The notes under the pieces were generated by a model that saw nothing but the letters and a program-made list of their open reading frames with translations, was not told where the DNA came from and did not search any database. The position numbers and the translations under genes were made by a program. A stretch of 64,000 bases of DNA from Hymenopus coronatus (Eukaryota > Arthropoda > Insecta > Mantodea > Hymenopodidae), in NCBI GenBank assembly GCA_030762935.1, contig CM060893.1:11390001-11454000 (forward strand), written 5' to 3'. Of this stretch, positions 61,423 to 64,000 are shown one piece after another (positions within the stretch are counted from its first letter, which is position 1; every line of letters begins with the position of its first letter).

Positions 61423-62103
61423 AAAATTAGTTGAGTCCATTTTGTAACACTACATCACTTACTTTTTATTTTGGAAAACATGTTTCAGAAGTCATGTGCT
61501 TCCATTGTCAGTTCCTTTGGTCGACTGCTGGCATTGCTAGCTGTGGTGGTTGTCTCTGTCACCGGTGGTGGTCTGATGAACTTCTGAATCAGTAGGTCGC
61601 CTGGCGGGATTTCAAAATTGAAAATGCGGTTCTTGTTTTTCCAAATATATATGTTTTGCTGTCTTCCTGCTAGAGCAAGAGAGCACCACAGAAATATTAA
61701 ACTCAAACAGAAGACAAATCCGCAGTAGCTTGGCATTTTTGGAAAGAGAAACACACCATAAATAGAAGCCCAAAAATTCTCAAAAACATCACAAGGAAGG
61801 CAGCATTAAAAGTTTGGGAAAACATATATATTTGGAAAAACAAGAACCGCCTTTTCAATTTCGAAATCCTGCCAGGCTACTTACTGATACGGAGGTTCAT
61901 CAAACCACCACTGGAGACAGAGACAACCACCACAGCAAGCAATGCCGGCAGTCGACCAAAGGAATTGACAATGGAAGCACATGGCTTCTGAAACATGTTT
62001 TCCGAAATAAAAAGTAAGTGATATAGTATTACAAAATGGACTCAACTAATTTTCAATTGTTAAAGCACATCACTGTCACAAAGTCCACCATATATCAGGA
62101 ATA
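61423..62103. mobile_element. Foldback insertion with 237-bp arms
   Basis: Seen: the 12-bp direct repeat CTTTAAGAGCTG at 61411-61422 and 62104-62115 brackets the insert. Within it, 61421-61657 and 61819-62055 are near-perfect reverse complements with a 161-bp loop. The surrounding DNA is an R1 repeat whose other copies lack the insert. Each arm carries the same coding text (see 61485-61736). Family unknown. Confidence 0.87.
61485..61736 (-). CDS. Small ORF with signal peptide (83 aa), function unknown
   Basis: Seen: ATG at 61736 in the context CCAAAAATG, 83 codons, stop at 61485. Residues 1-23 are a convincing signal peptide (hydrophobic core FVFCLSLIFLWCSLALA, small residues before Gly24). 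The predicted mature chain of 60 residues has IYIWKNKN and FEIPPGDLL, a Pro-rich turn, then TETTTTASNASS and no cysteine. The opposite arm of the hairpin keeps the 55-residue C-terminal part open to the same stop but lacks a matching signal peptide. It could be a captured gene fragment or an element-encoded peptide. No homologue is recognised. Confidence 0.45.
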   Translation of the reverse strand: MPSYCGFVFCLSLIFLWCSLALAGRQQNIYIWKNKNRIFNFEIPPGDLLIQKFIRPPPVTETTTTASNASSRPKELTMEAHDF

Positions 62104-62420
62104 CTTTAAGAGCTGGTTGCTATGTAATTGAAATTTGTCCTCTTTGCATGGCCAGGAGTTGACAAATTCCTGTATGAAAAAAGTTAAATATTTTAAAATT
62201 GAGAGCAATAAGAATATCTGGGAAGTGGTTAACTACACAAAAAAGATTGTAAATAACATAAAATATGTGTTTTAATGAGCTCTACATTTTTTGGCAGTAA
62301 CTTCTTGACTATCGCTTATGGCTTATCAGTTAAGCAAAAGTCATTCAGAATGAAAAGGACTTTAAAGGCCATTCCTAGAAATTTCAAGATATATATTTTA
62401 CTTATATAAGTATCTTTAAT

Positions 62421-62788
62421 GTTTGGTAGTTGGCTTACCCTCCACCTATTTAGGACTGACACCCCCTAGGACTTAAAATCAAATTCCTAGGGGTCAGAAG
62501 CCTGTTGGGGAGCCAACGGCATGAAACCACAGAATGGAACAAGTGTTTGGCCTGTAGTCAGGCATGAACGAGAGGAAGTGGATGATACAGAGCACAAACG
62601 AAATGCATGATAGAAAAGGTGATGATGAAGCAATTAGGAGATGTGTGGCGGGGGAAACCAGAGGACCCAGAGAAAAATTGCCCAGATGCCACTTCATCCA
62701 CCACAAATCCCAAATGTGGAGCATGGGATCAACTCTGAGCTGCCTAGATCAGAGGCAAGTGGTCTAACCACTCAGCCACAGCACTGCC
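62421..62788 (-). mobile_element. SINE-A long variant inserted in R1
   Basis: Minus-strand head GGCAGTGCTGTGGCTGAGTG with 9-bp duplication ATCTTTAAT at 62412-62420 and 62789-62797. It carries an extra 3' module (CCCCTAGGACTTAAAATC on the plus strand) that is shared with 12524-12733. Confidence 0.9.
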
Positions 62789-62831
62789 ATCTTTAATATA
62801 CATTGTTTTAATAAAAATTATTAAAGCCACT

Positions 62832-63221
62832 CAAGGATCAAAATTAAAATTTAGTTTTACTTATGGACGCTTTTAACTGCTGTGGTTCTCAGCAACCCTT
62901 CTATATTGAAAAACTGCTTAATTTTTCTCAGAGGCCTCTTTATCAGGCTTCAGGTTCTTGCTGTAAATCTATGACACAGGATGATCAGGTTTGCTTTACT
63001 TCACTTCACAAGGAAGCCATGTTAAGGGTTTTTACCCCAAAAAGATGCAATGCCTTCTGGCAGATTGAACCTGCAACCTCTGGAACCAGAGGTTTTCATG
63101 TTACCCCTAGAGTACAGAGGATGACTTCATGAATTGCAACATGTTGTTTCAATTTTGATTTTGTAGTATAGCTCTTACCATAATTGTCACATTTAAACAG
63201 TCTTCTACCCTTGTGAGTTAA
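62832..63221 (-). pseudogene. Duplicate of gene 4 3' end plus its SINE
   Basis: Aligns with 56027-56411: the SINE-B, the CTCTAGGGGTAACATG junction, and the last finger (63127-63217, plus-strand text TTTTGTAGTATAGCTCTT, CACATTTAAACAGTCTTC). It stops exactly at a TTAA where the MITE begins; the same TTAA is intact in gene 4 at 56408-56411. Confidence 0.85.
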
Positions 63222-63760
63222 CACATTGAAGCCCGGTTGTTGAAGTGCCAAGAAACCCAGGGTTTTTACGCTTACTATGACTTATTATTTACAGTACATC
63301 AATTAAATCTGCCGAAAAGTGTGGGACAATCTAAAAGTATGACATTCAAGGATTTCTCAACAAGTAAGAAAATAGTCATAACTTCTGTATTAATATTTTA
63401 TTTTAAATTTACAACAAGTATCAAATATGAGTTTGAATAAAAACTGTGTAAAGCTGCTTACACTCCATTTATTCAAAGTTCAAAAAACTCTCCCTCGAAA
63501 TCAGAATTTTCCACAGCTTCATTTGTATCCTGAATTTCAGCTTCAGTTCACAGAAATCGAGGAAAATGCAGCATTTTAACATTTAAGATTACAAACGTAA
63601 CAAGCAGAACACCACCTTCAAAGAAAATGGTGCGACTACCCGAGGATAACTGATGTATGTTCTTTGCCACATACCACAAGACCGAGTTAAGGTCATGGAA
63701 TTGAATTAAACGTGTTAGAAATACCTGCCTGAGCTATGCTCGGGCATGGGTCTCATGAAG
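63222..63760. mobile_element. Second TTAA MITE, 3' end interrupted
   Basis: Starts at TTAA (63218-63221) with CACATTGAAGCC and follows 54292-54887 almost throughout (AATAGTCATAACTTC, TTTATTCAAAGTT, GCAGCATTTTAACATTTAAG). It lacks an internal segment near 63640 and ends at a SINE-B. Confidence 0.82.
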
Positions 63761-63762
63761 TC

Positions 63763-64000
63763 AGGGCGTGGCGTAATGGTTACCATGCTGACTTCATACA
63801 CCCAAGGTAGCGGGTTCAAACCCGGCAGAGGACGATGGATTTTTCAGGCGTAAAAATCCTTAGTATGGATTCCTTCAGAAGGGAAGTAAAGCCGTTGGTC
63901 CCGTGTCGTAGATTTACAGCACGTAAAAGAACCTCAAGCCTGTTTGAGAGGCTTCTGAGCAAAATTAAGCAATCTTTCATGCCCAATTTAGAATGGGACG
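63763..64000 (+). mobile_element. SINE-B, cut by window end
   Basis: Head GTGGCGTAATGGTTACCATG, B-box GGGTTCAAACCC, body to GAATGGGACG. It interrupts the 3' end of the second TTAA MITE. Confidence 0.88.

Larger units (their letters stand above)
61228..62831 (+). repeat. R1 repeat, copy 4, split by two insertions
   Basis: R1 text is present at 61228-61422, 62104-62420 and 62789-62831. The gaps are the foldback element and a SINE-A, both with target duplications. The 3' part is lost at the junction with the gene 4-derived duplicate. Confidence 0.8.

Noticed and set aside
61814..62017. 67-codon plus-strand ORF in the right foldback arm
   Set aside because: It uses a different frame from the homologous peptide; the matching frame lacks a start and signal peptide.

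Overview
The window is AT-rich nuclear DNA from an animal, most likely an arthropod. It holds multi-exon C2H2 zinc-finger (ZNF) genes with GT-AG introns, several families of tRNA-derived SINEs, mariner/Tc1-type transposons, Penelope-like and other non-LTR retroelements, and many simple repeats. I see no bacterial features, no confident functional tRNA or rRNA gene and no CRISPR array. The species cannot be fixed from the sequence alone.

The backbone is a cluster of four related ZNF genes. Gene 1 (- strand, 460-713) shows only an acidic N-terminal exon rich in psi-K-x-E(P) SUMO-consensus motifs; the rest lies beyond the left edge. Gene 2 (+) has the matching N-terminal exon (15741-16190), a 32-nt linker exon (19564-19595) and a ZNF terminal exon (21834-22881). 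A second ZNF exon in the same phase lies at 29083-30049. Gene 3 (+) repeats the design at 40466-40882, 43217-43260 and 46263-47256. Gene 4 (-) shows its terminal exon with 13 well-formed fingers (57615-56286); its 5' exons lie beyond the right edge. All three N-terminal exons end in phase 0, both linker exons go from phase 0 to phase 2, and all four ZNF exons have phase-2 acceptors. The spliced frames close exactly: 509 codons for gene 2, 484 for gene 3. Products would be nuclear DNA-binding regulators; their targets are unknown.

Decayed finger arrays trail the coding arrays of genes 2, 3 and 4, so the functional proteins are the surviving front ends of longer ancestral arrays. Mobile DNA has shaped them. 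A LINE sits inside a finger of the gene 2 relic, a SINE lies in the gene 3 relic, and a SINE supplies the last codons, stop and a possible poly(A) signal of gene 4.

By region: 0-8 kb has the gene 1 exon, CpG-bearing unique DNA, SINEs and one copy of a repeat here called R1. 8-13 kb has a duplicated block, a Penelope-like fragment and a decayed IS630/Tc1-type transposase. 13-30 kb is gene 2 with its duplicated upstream DNA. 31-38 kb has Tc1 and LINE debris, CpG-bearing tandem repeats and an R1 copy. 38-50 kb is gene 3 and its relic array. 50-56 kb has Ty3/Gypsy, mariner and SINE debris and a TTAA-flanked MITE. 56-64 kb has gene 4, a mariner remnant, R1 copies, a 681-bp foldback insertion carrying a small secreted-protein-like ORF, and a second TTAA MITE.
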